Of a stretch of DNA of 46,419 nt, positions 16,722 to 25,230 are shown piece after piece. Position 1 is the first letter of the stretch, and each line of letters begins with the position of its first letter. The DNA is taken from the NCBI RefSeq assembly GCF_014529705.1, contig NZ_JAANIH010000070.1, positions 1-46,419 on the forward strand, written 5' to 3'. The notes below the pieces were generated by a model. It made no database searches and was not told the DNA's origin. It saw nothing but the letters and a program-made list of their open reading frames with translations. This stretch comes from Bradyrhizobium campsiandrae (lineage in GTDB: Bacteria > Pseudomonadota > Alphaproteobacteria > Rhizobiales > Xanthobacteraceae). A program made the translations under genes and the position numbers.

Positions 16722-17088
16722 GTCTGCTTTCAATTTCGGAACGGCCCCGACCATCCACCCATGACCCCAAGCATGACTCCAAGTCACGAACCATCGGCAA
16801 TCTTTTAAGACAATTGAGCCGACTGGCGTTTAGGCGACGTTAAGCGTCCGGAGAAACTTCCCCACATCCGGATGGAGCGAAAAAGACCACGCAATCGTGT
16901 CGCGATTGTGGGAGAGGGGCGCGCATTGGGCGGGCGACTACGGGTTTATTGGCCTGAAGGGGGCAAATAAGGTGGCCAGTTACCTATTTTGGCCGCCTCA
17001 TTTAACCCTTGTTAACCCTGCTTGAATTCACTGCACCAATCTGCACGATGCCTCTCACGAGGCGTGACGCCCGAGGCTAGGGACCCAG
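16722..17088. other. 367-bp intergenic region between divergent genes
   Basis: No gene is supported. It contains an imperfect dyad around 16888-16911 (CAATCG-TGTCG-CGATTG flanked by CCAC/GTGG) and AT-rich tracts near 17000-17030 (TTTAACCCTTGTTAACC) that could carry the promoter of the permease gene. Either gene could be controlled by the dyad. Confidence 0.35.
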
Positions 17089-18453
17089 ATGACGGCATCA
17101 GATGCGGGAACCGCGCCCTGGACCGGACGGCTGACCGGCGGCTCCGGGGTCTCCGTACTCGTCGCAACCGCCATCGTCGTTGCCGACATGATCGGGGTTG
17201 GCGTCTTCACCAGCCTCGGCTTCCAGGTCAAGGACATCCCCTCGGGGTTCTCGATCCTCGCGCTGTGGACCGTCGGCGGCATCGTTGCGCTGTGCGGCGT
17301 GTTCTCCTACAGCGAACTCGGCGCGATGTTTCCGCGCTCGAGCGGAGAGTACAATTTCCTCGGCCGCGCCTATCATCCGGCCTTCGGCTTTCTCGCCGGC
17401 TGGGTCTCGGCAACGGTCGGTTTCGCAGCGCCCGTGGCGCTGGCAGCCATGGCTTTCGGCGAATACGCCAAGTCCGTCATGCCGGATCTGCCGCCGATCC
17501 CGCTCGCGATTGGCGTGGTGTGGCTGGTCTCGATCGTGCAACTGACCGGCGTCAGGCATTCCTCGACGTTCCAGTTGATCTCGACCATCCTCAAGGTCGT
17601 GCTGATCGTTGCTTTCCTGGTGGCCGGCTTCGTCATCGGCACGCCGCAGCCGATCTCCTTTGCGCCGCAGGCGGGCGATCTCGCCCATATCGTCAGCGCG
17701 CCTTTCGCGATCGGGCTCGTCTTCGTGATGTATTCGTTTTCGGGCTGGAATGCCGCGACCTACATCATCGGCGAGATGAATACGCCGCAGCAGACCCTGC
17801 CGCGCGCGCTGCTCGCGGGCACGCTGATCGTGCTGGTACTGTATGTCGCGCTCAATGCGGTATTCCTCTACTCGACGCCGATCGGCGCCTTGGCCGGGCA
17901 GCTCGACGTCGCAAGCGTCGCCGGCAGCGCCATCTTCGGCAATCTCGGTGGGCGGATCGTCGGCGCGATGATTTGCGTCGGCCTGATCTCCTCGATCAGC
18001 GCGATGATGTGGATCGGTCCGCGCGTGATGATGACGATGGGGGAGGATATCCCGGCACTGCGCGTGTTCTCGAAGAAATCGGTGAGCGGCGCGCCGGCCT
18101 ATGCCATCCTGTTTCAGCTCGTGGTCGCCAATCTCCTGCTGTTCACGCGCAGCTTCGAGGCGGTGCTCGACTTCATCCAGTTCGCGCTGCTGTTCTGCTC
18201 GTTCTTCACGGTTGCCGGCGTGATCAAGCTGCGCATTACCGATCCCGAACTGCCTCGACCTTATCGCGCCTGGGGATACCCCTTCACGCCGCTCATTTTC
18301 CTGCTCGTGACTGCGTCCATGATGTACTACCTCTTGACCGAGCGGCCCGTGCAGTCGCTGTCGGGGATGCTCGTCATGCTCTCGGGCTTGTTGATTTATG
18401 CTGTTTTCCGCAGGCGGCCGGTCGCCGCTGGCACGTCATACAATCGCGAATAG
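17089..18453 (+). CDS. APC-superfamily amino acid permease
   Basis: A 454-residue inner-membrane protein with about 12 helices. The helix-1 motif VVADMIGVGVFTSLGF matches the unwound G-x-G substrate-binding segment of the APC (LeuT-fold) transporters, and FVMYSFSGWNAATYIIGEM is the helix-6 equivalent. The C-terminal PYRAWGYPFTPLIFLL is typical of the amino acid permease branch (YfnA/SteT-like). It probably takes up or exchanges amino acids; specificity is not readable. The next gene begins 2 bp after its stop codon, so the two are almost certainly co-transcribed. Confidence 0.9.
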   Translation: MTASDAGTAPWTGRLTGGSGVSVLVATAIVVADMIGVGVFTSLGFQVKDIPSGFSILALWTVGGIVALCGVFSYSELGAMFPRSSGEYNFLGRAYHPAFGFLAGWVSATVGFAAPVALAAMAFGEYAKSVMPDLPPIPLAIGVVWLVSIVQLTGVRHSSTFQLISTILKVVLIVAFLVAGFVIGTPQPISFAPQAGDLAHIVSAPFAIGLVFVMYSFSGWNAATYIIGEMNTPQQTLPRALLAGTLIVLVLYVALNAVFLYSTPIGALAGQLDVASVAGSAIFGNLGGRIVGAMICVGLISSISAMMWIGPRVMMTMGEDIPALRVFSKKSVSGAPAYAILFQLVVANLLLFTRSFEAVLDFIQFALLFCSFFTVAGVIKLRITDPELPRPYRAWGYPFTPLIFLLVTASMMYYLLTERPVQSLSGMLVMLSGLLIYAVFRRRPVAAGTSYNRE

Positions 18454-18455
18454 AC

Positions 18456-19670
18456 ATGTTTCGACCCATGAGACTTGCGGCCGTCGCTCTTGCCCTTTTG
18501 GCTGCGGCCATCTCGTCCGCACGTGCGGCCGAGGTCACCTTCGACGACACCGCGCGCTTCCTGGCCGGCATGCAGCCGTCGGCGGACTCGCCCTTGCTGC
18601 CGCTCACCAAGGATCCGTCCTGGCAGCATCACGCCAAATTCTTCGACGGTGCCTTCGCCCAGCTCGAGCAGCGGCAGATATCGAAGATCCGGAGCTGGTC
18701 CGACGTCAATCTCGCCGCCCCGCGGCCGACCATGTTCTACTTTTTCAGCGGTCCGGATTTCCTGTACGCCAACGCGTTCTATTCCAAGGCCAGCACCTAT
18801 GTGCTCGGTGCGTTGGAGCCCGCCGGTGCGGCGCCCGATCTGACCAGACTGCCGCGCGGCTCGGTCAGTGCCGCGCTCTACAATGTCGAGCGCTCGCTCG
18901 GCTCGATCCTCAGCTTTTCCTTCTTCATCACCAAGCAGATGAAGGTCGACCTGCACGCCAACCAGGTCAACGGCACCTTGCCGATCCTCTATGTCTTCCT
19001 GGCGCGCTCCGGCAAGACCATCCGCAACGTCGAGACGGTTGCGCTCGACGACAAGGGCGGGGTGCATACGGGCAGCGACAATCCAGGACCGAACGCCACG
19101 CGCGGCGTTCGCATCACGTTCGCGGGCGCCGACGGCGAGACGCGCACGCTGTATTATTTCTCGACCGATCTTTCCAACTCGGGCGCACGTGCCGCCGGCT
19201 TCCTGAAATTCTGCGAGACGCTCGGGCCCGGCAACAGCCTGATCAAGAGCGCATCCTATCTCCTGCACGCCGGCAACTTCACCGTCGCGCGCGACTGGCT
19301 GCTCGCCAATAGCGCAACCATCATCCAGGACGATTCCGGAATTCCGCTTGCCTATTACAATCCGCGGCAATGGCGGTTCTTTCCGTTCGGCCGCTATCTC
19401 GGGCCGATCGGCGAATTCCCCGGCCGCTACCAGGAGCGCTATGCCGAATTGTTCACGCGCGCTCAGCCGATCGACTTCGGGGTTGGCTATCGCTGGCGGA
19501 TGAACGAGTCCAATCTGCTGCTGTCGGTGAAGATCGCGGGTAGTGAGACAGCCCCGACCGCGGAAGCCACGTCGTCCGCCGAGCCGTCGCCGAAACCGCC
19601 GCGCCCGAGACGCCCGCGGCCACCCGAGCCGATACCGCCACCGCCCGGACGTTTCTTCTGGCTCCGCTAG
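18456..19670 (+). CDS. Exported hypothetical protein coupled to the permease
   Basis: A 404-residue protein that starts 2 bp after the permease stop (ATG 18456; an alternative ATG lies at 18468). It has a signal peptide (LAAVALALLAAAISSARA), a mixed globular domain of about 330 residues rich in aromatics (MFYFFSGPDFLYANAFYSK, then LAYYNPRQWRFFPFGRYLGP) and a basic Pro/Arg-rich tail. I do not recognise the family. The coupling suggests a periplasmic partner or a function linked to the transported compound, which is inference only. The stop overlaps the convergent regulator gene by 4 bp. Confidence 0.8.
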   Translation: MFRPMRLAAVALALLAAAISSARAAEVTFDDTARFLAGMQPSADSPLLPLTKDPSWQHHAKFFDGAFAQLEQRQISKIRSWSDVNLAAPRPTMFYFFSGPDFLYANAFYSKASTYVLGALEPAGAAPDLTRLPRGSVSAALYNVERSLGSILSFSFFITKQMKVDLHANQVNGTLPILYVFLARSGKTIRNVETVALDDKGGVHTGSDNPGPNATRGVRITFAGADGETRTLYYFSTDLSNSGARAAGFLKFCETLGPGNSLIKSASYLLHAGNFTVARDWLLANSATIIQDDSGIPLAYYNPRQWRFFPFGRYLGPIGEFPGRYQERYAELFTRAQPIDFGVGYRWRMNESNLLLSVKIAGSETAPTAEATSSAEPSPKPPRPRRPRPPEPIPPPPGRFFWLR

Positions 19671-20230
19671 GCTGTCGGGCTCTGAGCCACAACGACGAGT
19701 ACCTCGGCCTTCTGCCGGCCGAGGCTCCTGACCTCGTGCGGGGTCTCGCCTGAAAAATACAGGCAGTCGCCCTTGGTGAGGACGAGCTCTTCGCCATCGA
19801 GCTTGATTGCGATTTTGCCGTTGATGACGAACAGCAGCTCCTCGCCGGCGTGCGAGGCGCGCGTCGCCGATTTGTGCGGTGGGCTCAGCAGGAACGGCTC
19901 CATCATCTTACGGGTGCGGCCCGTTACCAGCGGGACCACGCCAAACGTGTCCTGGAACAGCGGAACGTTGCCGTCTTCGCGCCGGAACAGCGTGTAGCGC
20001 GGCGCAGGCTCGGCGTTCGGATCGAAGAAGTTCGCGACGTTGACCTCGAGCGCGGCAGCCATCCGCAGGAGCGCGGCGAGGGAAGGGATCTTCAGGTTGC
20101 GCTCGACCAGCGAGATGTAGCCGCGCGTGAGATCGCTCTGCCTGGCAAGCTGATCCAGCGTAAGGCCCTTGGCGATCCGCGCCTGGCGGATATTGGCCCC
20201 GACCGCTGTCGCTTTGCTGACGTCAAGCAC
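19667..20230 (-). CDS. XRE-family regulator with C-terminal cupin
   Basis: A 187-residue transcription factor. Residues 11-66 form an XRE/Cro helix-turn-helix (GLTLDQLARQSDLTRGYIS), and about 110-180 form a small cupin (HAGEELLFVINGKIAIKLDG, then LYFSGETPHEVRSLG). This PuuR/SutR-like layout usually controls an adjacent catabolic or transport operon, with the cupin sensing a small effector. It is divergent from the MHS transporter / MOSC / reductase genes across a 343-bp gap, which makes that operon the probable target. Confidence 0.9.
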   Translation of the reverse strand: MLDVSKATAVGANIRQARIAKGLTLDQLARQSDLTRGYISLVERNLKIPSLAALLRMAAALEVNVANFFDPNAEPAPRYTLFRREDGNVPLFQDTFGVVPLVTGRTRKMMEPFLLSPPHKSATRASHAGEELLFVINGKIAIKLDGEELVLTKGDCLYFSGETPHEVRSLGRQKAEVLVVVAQSPTA

Positions 20231-20573
20231 GCATGAGTCTCCCGAACTTCTGCTGCCTCTTTTGCAACAGATGCAGCCGTTCTGCCAGCCCGGCGGTGTA
20301 CCACTGCCTATTCAGCGTGCTGCTCCTGTATTCCGAAGGAAAACTTATGCGAGGAAATTTTGAACATGGGCGCGGATATTCTGAGCAAATGCGCTGGTAT
20401 ATCGCGCAAAATAGCCGAAAAATAATGCAAAGAGCCCCCTCTGCTGGGATTGACGGCATTTGCCGCGTTCCGCCCCGTTGATTTCTAACAGTAAACATGG
20501 TCGATTTTACCGTCCTGGCTGCCGATGGGCTCCATGGCCAAAGCCAAGTTGCCGGTACTTTCTGGAGAGATCG
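20231..20573. promoter_or_regulatory. 343-bp divergent control region of the XRE-cupin regulator and MHS transporter
   Basis: No gene is supported. The region is less GC-rich than its surroundings in its middle part (20330-20440). A dyad GTAAA-N10-TTTAC at 20491-20510 lies about 65 bp before the transporter start and is a candidate operator for the regulator. Both promoters must lie here. The assignment is inference from layout. Confidence 0.4.
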
Positions 20574-21887
20574 ATGACCGTAGCAGACGACGTAACCCTG
20601 AACGTAGCGCCGGACGAAGCGGCGAGCTTGCGACGGATCGTGTGGTCGAGCGTGATCGGCACCGCGGTCGAATGGTACGACTTCCTCATCTATGGCACGG
20701 CGACCGCGCTGGTCTTCAACAAGGTGTTCTTCGCCGCCGGCAATCCCACGCTCGCCACCATTGCGGCCTTTGGCACCTATGCGGTCGGCTTCCTGGCGCG
20801 GCCGCTGGGCGCTGCGATCTTCGGTCATTACGGCGACCGGGTCGGCCGCAAGGCGATGCTCGCGATCACAATCATGGTGATGGGCATCGGCACCTTCCTA
20901 ATCGGCCTGCTTCCGACCTACCAGCAGATCGGCATCGCTGCGCCGTTGCTGCTGATCGGCCTGCGTTTCCTCCAGGGCATCGGCCTCGGCGGCGAGTGGG
21001 GTGGTGCGGTGCTGATGGTGGTCGAGAACTGCCCGACGCATCGCCGCGGCCTGCTCGGCAGCATGGTGCAGGTCGGCAATCCCATCGGCAATCTCGCCGC
21101 AATCGGCATGTTCGCGATGGTGGCGAGCCTGCCTGAAAGCGACTTCATGACCTATGGCTGGCGCATTCCCTTCCTGCTGTCGGTCCTGCTCGTCGGCGTC
21201 GGTCTTTACATTCGCCTCAACATGGAGGAGACCGCGGCCTTCCGTCAGGTGCAGGCCAAGAAGGAGGTCGCAAGCCTGCCGCTGGTCGAGATCTTCAAGC
21301 ACCATCGCAAGCCGTTCTTCACCGCGGTCGGTCTGAAGATCTCCGAGATCGCCTATGCCAGCATTGGCGGCGTGTTCGTGATGTCCTACGCCACCGCCAA
21401 TCTCGGCCTGTCGCGCGCGGTGGTGCTGAACGGCGCCTTTGCGGCATCGCTGGTTGCGCTGTTCGCCATTCCCTTGTTCGGCTGGCTGTCCGACATCGTT
21501 GGCCGCAAGACGATGTTTTACGCAAGCTGCGCGTTCTCGGCGCTGTTTGCCTTTCCGCTGTTCTGGCTGCTCGACACCCGCGATCCCACCATCGTCGTCG
21601 GCACCATCGTGGTTGCCATCACCTTCGGCCAGATGGTGATGTTCGGCATCGGCGCGCCCTGGTATTCCGAGCTGTTTTCTGCCCGACTGCGCTACAGCGG
21701 CGCCTCGCTCGGGTTTCAGATCGGTGCTGCCATCAGCGGCGGGTTGACGCCGCTGGTTGCGGCCTCTCTGATGGCCTGGAGCGGCGGTGCCACCTGGCCG
21801 GTCTCGCTGCTGCTGGTTGCCTGTGCCGCCGTCACCGCGACCGCGACCAAATTCGCCCCAGAGATGGCGAACAAGGAGCTGACCTGA
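20574..21887 (+). CDS. MHS-family MFS transporter (metabolite:H+ symporter)
   Basis: A 437-residue 12-helix importer. The N-terminal signature AVEWYDFLIYGTATALVF is diagnostic of the metabolite:H+ symporter family (KgtP, ShiA, ProP, CitA relatives), and the helix 2-3 loop GHYGDRVGRKAML is the canonical MFS motif. Substrates of the family are carboxylates, shikimate, betaines and aromatic acids. ATG 20574 is chosen because GGAGAG precedes it; the upstream 38 codons are not coding. It probably imports the compound that the downstream MOSC and reductase genes act on. Confidence 0.92.
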   Translation: MTVADDVTLNVAPDEAASLRRIVWSSVIGTAVEWYDFLIYGTATALVFNKVFFAAGNPTLATIAAFGTYAVGFLARPLGAAIFGHYGDRVGRKAMLAITIMVMGIGTFLIGLLPTYQQIGIAAPLLLIGLRFLQGIGLGGEWGGAVLMVVENCPTHRRGLLGSMVQVGNPIGNLAAIGMFAMVASLPESDFMTYGWRIPFLLSVLLVGVGLYIRLNMEETAAFRQVQAKKEVASLPLVEIFKHHRKPFFTAVGLKISEIAYASIGGVFVMSYATANLGLSRAVVLNGAFAASLVALFAIPLFGWLSDIVGRKTMFYASCAFSALFAFPLFWLLDTRDPTIVVGTIVVAITFGQMVMFGIGAPWYSELFSARLRYSGASLGFQIGAAISGGLTPLVAASLMAWSGGATWPVSLLLVACAAVTATATKFAPEMANKELT

Positions 21888-21893
21888 TCCTGC

Positions 21894-21918
21894 GGCGCGC
21901 CGCCACCAGCGGCGCGCC
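21894..21918 (+). other. Perfect 10-bp GC hairpin between the MHS and MOSC genes
   Basis: GGCGCGCCGC (21894-21903) pairs fully with GCGGCGCGCC (21909-21918) across a 5-nt loop. No T-run follows, so it is more likely an mRNA processing or 3'-end stabilising element that lowers downstream expression than a terminator. The MOSC ribosome site (GAGGAA) begins about 15 nt further on. Confidence 0.55.
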
Positions 21919-21943
21919 ATCGCTCTCATCAAGAGGAATTGTC

Positions 21944-22465
21944 ATGCTCGACATCATCGGCGCCGGCTCGGCACAGGGCGCAACACGGCTCGGCTGGACC
22001 GGCGTGGTGCGCTTTCTTCATTTGACGCCACGCGCCTTCCTGCCGATGCGCTCAGTGGACTCCATCAGCCTCATCGCCGGCCGCGGCATCGAGGGCGACC
22101 GCTACATGATTGGCAACGAGGAAGGGTTTTACTCGCACAAGCCCGAGGAGGGGCGGCAAGTTACCCTGTTCGAGCTCGAAACGCTGATCGCACTCAAGCG
22201 CGATGCCAGGATCGAACTCGGTCCCGAAGAGCATCGGCGCAACGTCACTGTCGAGGGCGTGCCGCTGAACCATCTCGTCGGCCGCCGCTTCTGGTTGGGG
22301 GAGACCCTGCTGGAGGCGACCCGCCTGTCGGTGCCGTGCCGGCATATCGAGGAGATCACCGGCAAGGCGATCTTCGATCCCCTCATCAACCGCTCCGGCC
22401 TCAACTGCAAGATCCTGCAAGGCGGCATCGTCAGGGTCGGCGACGCCGTGCGGAACACGGCATGA
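21944..22465 (+). CDS. MOSC-domain protein
   Basis: A 173-residue protein consisting of one MOSC domain, the fold that binds the molybdenum cofactor in YiiM, YcbX and the eukaryotic mARC enzymes. The strand GRGIEGDRYM, the ATRLSVPCRHIEEITG loop with a Cys at the position used for Mo ligation, and LINRSGLNCKILQGG match the family. Members reduce N-hydroxylated compounds or transfer sulfur. Its stop overlaps the reductase start (ATGA, 22462-22465), so the two are translationally coupled. That suggests the reductase is its electron donor. Confidence 0.88.
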   Translation: MLDIIGAGSAQGATRLGWTGVVRFLHLTPRAFLPMRSVDSISLIAGRGIEGDRYMIGNEEGFYSHKPEEGRQVTLFELETLIALKRDARIELGPEEHRRNVTVEGVPLNHLVGRRFWLGETLLEATRLSVPCRHIEEITGKAIFDPLINRSGLNCKILQGGIVRVGDAVRNTA

Positions 22466-23418
22466 AGGTTCGTCCCATCACGACGATCAAGACGATCGTC
22501 GCCGGCATCGAGCAGGCCGGCACAGGCATCAAGCTGTTCACGCTGGAAGATCCCGACCACTGGGAATTGCCGCCCTTCAGGCCCGGCGCGCATATCGACT
22601 TGCATCTGCCTAATGGTTTGGTCCGCACCTATTCGCTGTGCAACGAGCCCGCCGACAACACGCGCTACGTCATCGCGGTCAAGCGCGAGGCGGAGGGACG
22701 CGGCGGCTCGCGCGCGCTCCACGACGATATCAGGGTTGGCGACGTCATCGGCGTATCGCTGCCGCGCGGCGGCCTGGAGCCCGGCGCGAACATCACGCGC
22801 CATGTCTTCATTGCCGGGGGCATCGGCGTGACGCCGTTCCTGTCGATGGTGCACCATCTCGCGCGAACGACAGAGGCTGACTTCACGCTGCATCTGATCG
22901 TGCGCGACGAGCTGCCGCTCGCTGCGCAGCTCGCCTCGCTGATCGATCAAGGGCGGGTCGTCGTGCATCGCACGTCCCGGATCGGGCGTCCTGACCTCGC
23001 GCCACTGATCGGAGAGGTCGGGCCCGACACCATGGTTGCCTGCTGCGGCCCGGAAAGCATGACCGATGATTTCGAGCGGCTGACCGCCGCCTGGCCCGCG
23101 GCCAATGTTCATGTCGAACGCTTCGTCGCGCCGCCACCGGTCATCGATCCCAACGCAAAGCCCTTCACTTTGTCACTGGCCCGGTCGGGTGCCGAGATCC
23201 AGGTGCGTGCCGGCCAAACCATGCTGGCTGCGTTGCAGGAAGGCGGTGTCGAGATTGCGACGTCCTGCTGCGGCGGGATCTGTGGCGCCTGCAAGGTCGG
23301 ATGGATCGAGGGCAAGCCTGTGCATCGCGACCGCATTCTGTCCGCCTACGAGCGCGAGCGATTCCTCATGATCTGCGTCGCTGGTTCGGACGCTGAACGG
23401 CTGGTGCTGGACCTCTAA
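22462..23418 (+). CDS. FMN/NAD(P)H oxidoreductase with C-terminal 2Fe-2S ferredoxin (PDR/VanB type)
   Basis: A 318-residue protein with the three modules of the phthalate dioxygenase reductase family: a flavin-binding barrel (HLPNGLVRTYSLCN, residues about 1-100), an NAD-binding half (FIAGGIGVTPFLSM, about 110-225), and a plant-type ferredoxin (SCCGGICGACKVGW with a later Cys in FLMICVAGSD, about 235-318). It passes electrons from NAD(P)H through FMN to 2Fe-2S and on to a partner. The partner is usually an oxygenase, but none is encoded here; the coupled MOSC protein is the obvious candidate. Confidence 0.92.
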   Translation: MKVRPITTIKTIVAGIEQAGTGIKLFTLEDPDHWELPPFRPGAHIDLHLPNGLVRTYSLCNEPADNTRYVIAVKREAEGRGGSRALHDDIRVGDVIGVSLPRGGLEPGANITRHVFIAGGIGVTPFLSMVHHLARTTEADFTLHLIVRDELPLAAQLASLIDQGRVVVHRTSRIGRPDLAPLIGEVGPDTMVACCGPESMTDDFERLTAAWPAANVHVERFVAPPPVIDPNAKPFTLSLARSGAEIQVRAGQTMLAALQEGGVEIATSCCGGICGACKVGWIEGKPVHRDRILSAYERERFLMICVAGSDAERLVLDL

Positions 23419-23419
23419 A

Positions 23420-23632
23420 CTACCAGTGCACGCTCTGGCTGGGCTCAATGAACGCCGTCGTGCTGGGTGGCGTCGCGAAGCTTGCCGTCAGATACCAGCC
23501 GGAGCCGACGACGAGCAGGAGCAACGCGATGATCGCGAGCACGTCGATCGTTCGGGGATCGTGATCCCTGGGATGGAAGCTGAGATGTGAACCGGGCTTG
23601 AAGTGAATACGAGGGCTGATTTTCCAGCGCAT
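23420..23632 (-). CDS. Small single-span membrane protein (70 aa)
   Basis: A 70-residue protein whose ATG at 23632 is preceded by GGAGGAAAC, a strong ribosome site. The N-terminal 30 residues are basic and His/Pro-containing, one membrane helix follows (IDVLAIIALLLLVVGSGWYL), and the C-terminal tail is short and would face the periplasm. No family is recognised. It is convergent with the reductase operon, with a 1-bp gap between the stops. Confidence 0.65.
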   Translation of the reverse strand: MRWKISPRIHFKPGSHLSFHPRDHDPRTIDVLAIIALLLLVVGSGWYLTASFATPPSTTAFIEPSQSVHW

Positions 23633-23723
23633 TGTTGTTTCCTCCCGCGGGAGCATCACAACAATGCGAGGCCAGAGTTCCGGTTCCGCTCAGAGCAGCG
23701 ATGCGTAAAGCACCGCAGCATCC

Positions 23724-24062
23724 TCACGATGCGTTGACGCCGCGCCAGCGTGCGTATCGCCACGGCAAGTACCAGCACGCACCTTGCGGTGCGGCGAGGG
23801 GAACGTTGTCGATGCCCGACGTGCCAAAGGGATTGCAGCGCAACAGGCGCGCCAGCGTCATCCAGCCACCAGCCCAGAGTCCGAACCGTTCGACGGCTTC
23901 ATCGCCATAGACCGAGCAGGTCGGCAGATGGCGGCAATTATAGCCGACCAGAGGCGAGAGCGTATGGCGATAGAGCCAGATCAATGCGCGGCCGAATCTG
24001 CGCGGCAGCCGGGAGGCCTCCGCGATGGGAGCGGAACAGTGCTCGCAGGTTGAGTGCTTCAT
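23724..24062 (-). CDS. yidD: Membrane protein insertion efficiency factor YidD
   Basis: A 112-residue protein with the YidD signature: ALIWLYRHTLSPLVGYNCRH, then LPTCSVYGDEAVERFG and LLRCNPFGTSGIDNVP. YidD is a peripheral inner-membrane protein that helps YidC insert membrane proteins. It is normally found between rnpA and yidC in the rpmH cluster; here it stands alone, as happens in some alphaproteobacteria. An extra N-terminal CxxC (CEHCSAP) is uncommon and could bind a metal. The start has no strong ribosome site. Confidence 0.9.
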   Translation of the reverse strand: MKHSTCEHCSAPIAEASRLPRRFGRALIWLYRHTLSPLVGYNCRHLPTCSVYGDEAVERFGLWAGGWMTLARLLRCNPFGTSGIDNVPLAAPQGACWYLPWRYARWRGVNAS

Positions 24063-24292
24063 ATGCGCTGTGCCGACATCCTGAGCGCCTCAATGCGCGG
24101 TTCCAGCGCAGGGAACAGCAAGCTGCTGTTGGCGCGCCACATTTTACCTACTTTCAGGGAGCAGTGCAGCAAGTACCTATGGACGATCTGTATTCCCCCG
24201 GATACCATTTTTGTGACGTCCTTGTGTAGACTCATGAGGACGTCGAAACGGGGCTTGCCTGATTGCTTTCGGGGCTTGGGGAAGGAACCAGT

Positions 24293-25195
24293 TTGAAAGT
24301 TCTGAAGTCGCTCAACCTTCGCGGCTGGTTGCTGGTGGGAACCGCCGCCTGTGGTGTCGTGCTGGCGGGCGCCGTCGCGACCTTTGGCTCGCCGGCCAGT
24401 GCCGGTGCTACGCTGGAAGAACGCAAGCTGCCGATGAAGTTTGGCTGGGTTGCCTGCGAACCCAATTGCCGCGGCTGGATTAGCGCGGTCGGGATCATTA
24501 CCGCAGATACACCGAAGGATTTCGACGACTTCGCCCGCGGGCGCCAGCTCGGCGGCGCCACCGTGGTACTCGACTCCAGCGGCGGCTCCGTCAACGACGC
24601 GATCACGCTCGGCCGGCGCTTTCGCAACCTCGGCCTTCTCACCACCGTCGGCATCACGCAGCAGAAGAGCGTACAGGGCGCCCGTCCGGCAGTCGCTTCG
24701 GAAGCCTATTGCGAGTCCATGTGCGTGTTCCTGCTGCTGGCCGGCAAGAAGCGCTACGTGCCGGAAGCCGCCCATGTCCGCGTCCACCAGATCTGGATGG
24801 GTGACCGTGCCGACGACGCCAAGGCGGCGAGCTATAGCGCCCAGGACCTGATGATTGTGGAACGTGACATCGGCCGGCTTGCCAAATACACCTTCGACAT
24901 GGGCGGCGCAGGCGACCTGCTGTCGCTCTCGCTCAGCGTGCCGCCCTGGGAAGATCTGCACGAGCTTGACGCCACCGAGCTGAAGCTGACCAATCTCGTG
25001 ACGACCGATCTGGTGGCCGAGGTGCTGCCTCATGTGGAGATCACGGCACCCGCGGTTGCTGAGCTCGCGCCGAAGACGCAGGCCAGGTTCGGCCAGGAGC
25101 CGGAGCCTCAGCCTGCCAAGTCGACCAAGACGGCCGAAGCCGTGGTCCCGACCGGCGGCGTGGCGGCGCCCGCGACCGCGGCACCGCCGAAGTAG
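24293..25195 (+). CDS. ClpP/crotonase-fold periplasmic protein (COG3904-like)
   Basis: A 300-residue exported protein. The TTG at 24293 is chosen because GGAAGGA lies 6 nt upstream and a signal peptide follows at once (LNLRGWLLVGTAACGVVLAG). The core has the ClpP-like pattern VVLDSSGGSVNDAITLGRRF, then EAYCESMCVFLLLAG with Ser142 flanked by two Cys, then VRVHQIWMG with His165. This suggests a serine-protease-like site, and the Cys pair may be a disulphide across it. A low-complexity Ala/Pro tail ends the protein. The function of the family is unknown. Confidence 0.8.
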   Translation: MKVLKSLNLRGWLLVGTAACGVVLAGAVATFGSPASAGATLEERKLPMKFGWVACEPNCRGWISAVGIITADTPKDFDDFARGRQLGGATVVLDSSGGSVNDAITLGRRFRNLGLLTTVGITQQKSVQGARPAVASEAYCESMCVFLLLAGKKRYVPEAAHVRVHQIWMGDRADDAKAASYSAQDLMIVERDIGRLAKYTFDMGGAGDLLSLSLSVPPWEDLHELDATELKLTNLVTTDLVAEVLPHVEITAPAVAELAPKTQARFGQEPEPQPAKSTKTAEAVVPTGGVAAPATAAPPK

Positions 25196-25230
25196 CAGCG
25201 CCAGTCCAGCCCGGCCTCAGCTTTTGTACC

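Noticed and set aside
17022..18455. Open frame on the plus strand leading into the exported protein at 18456
   Set aside because: It overlaps the APC permease in another frame, is Arg-rich and has no domain. Only the part from ATG 18456 is coding.
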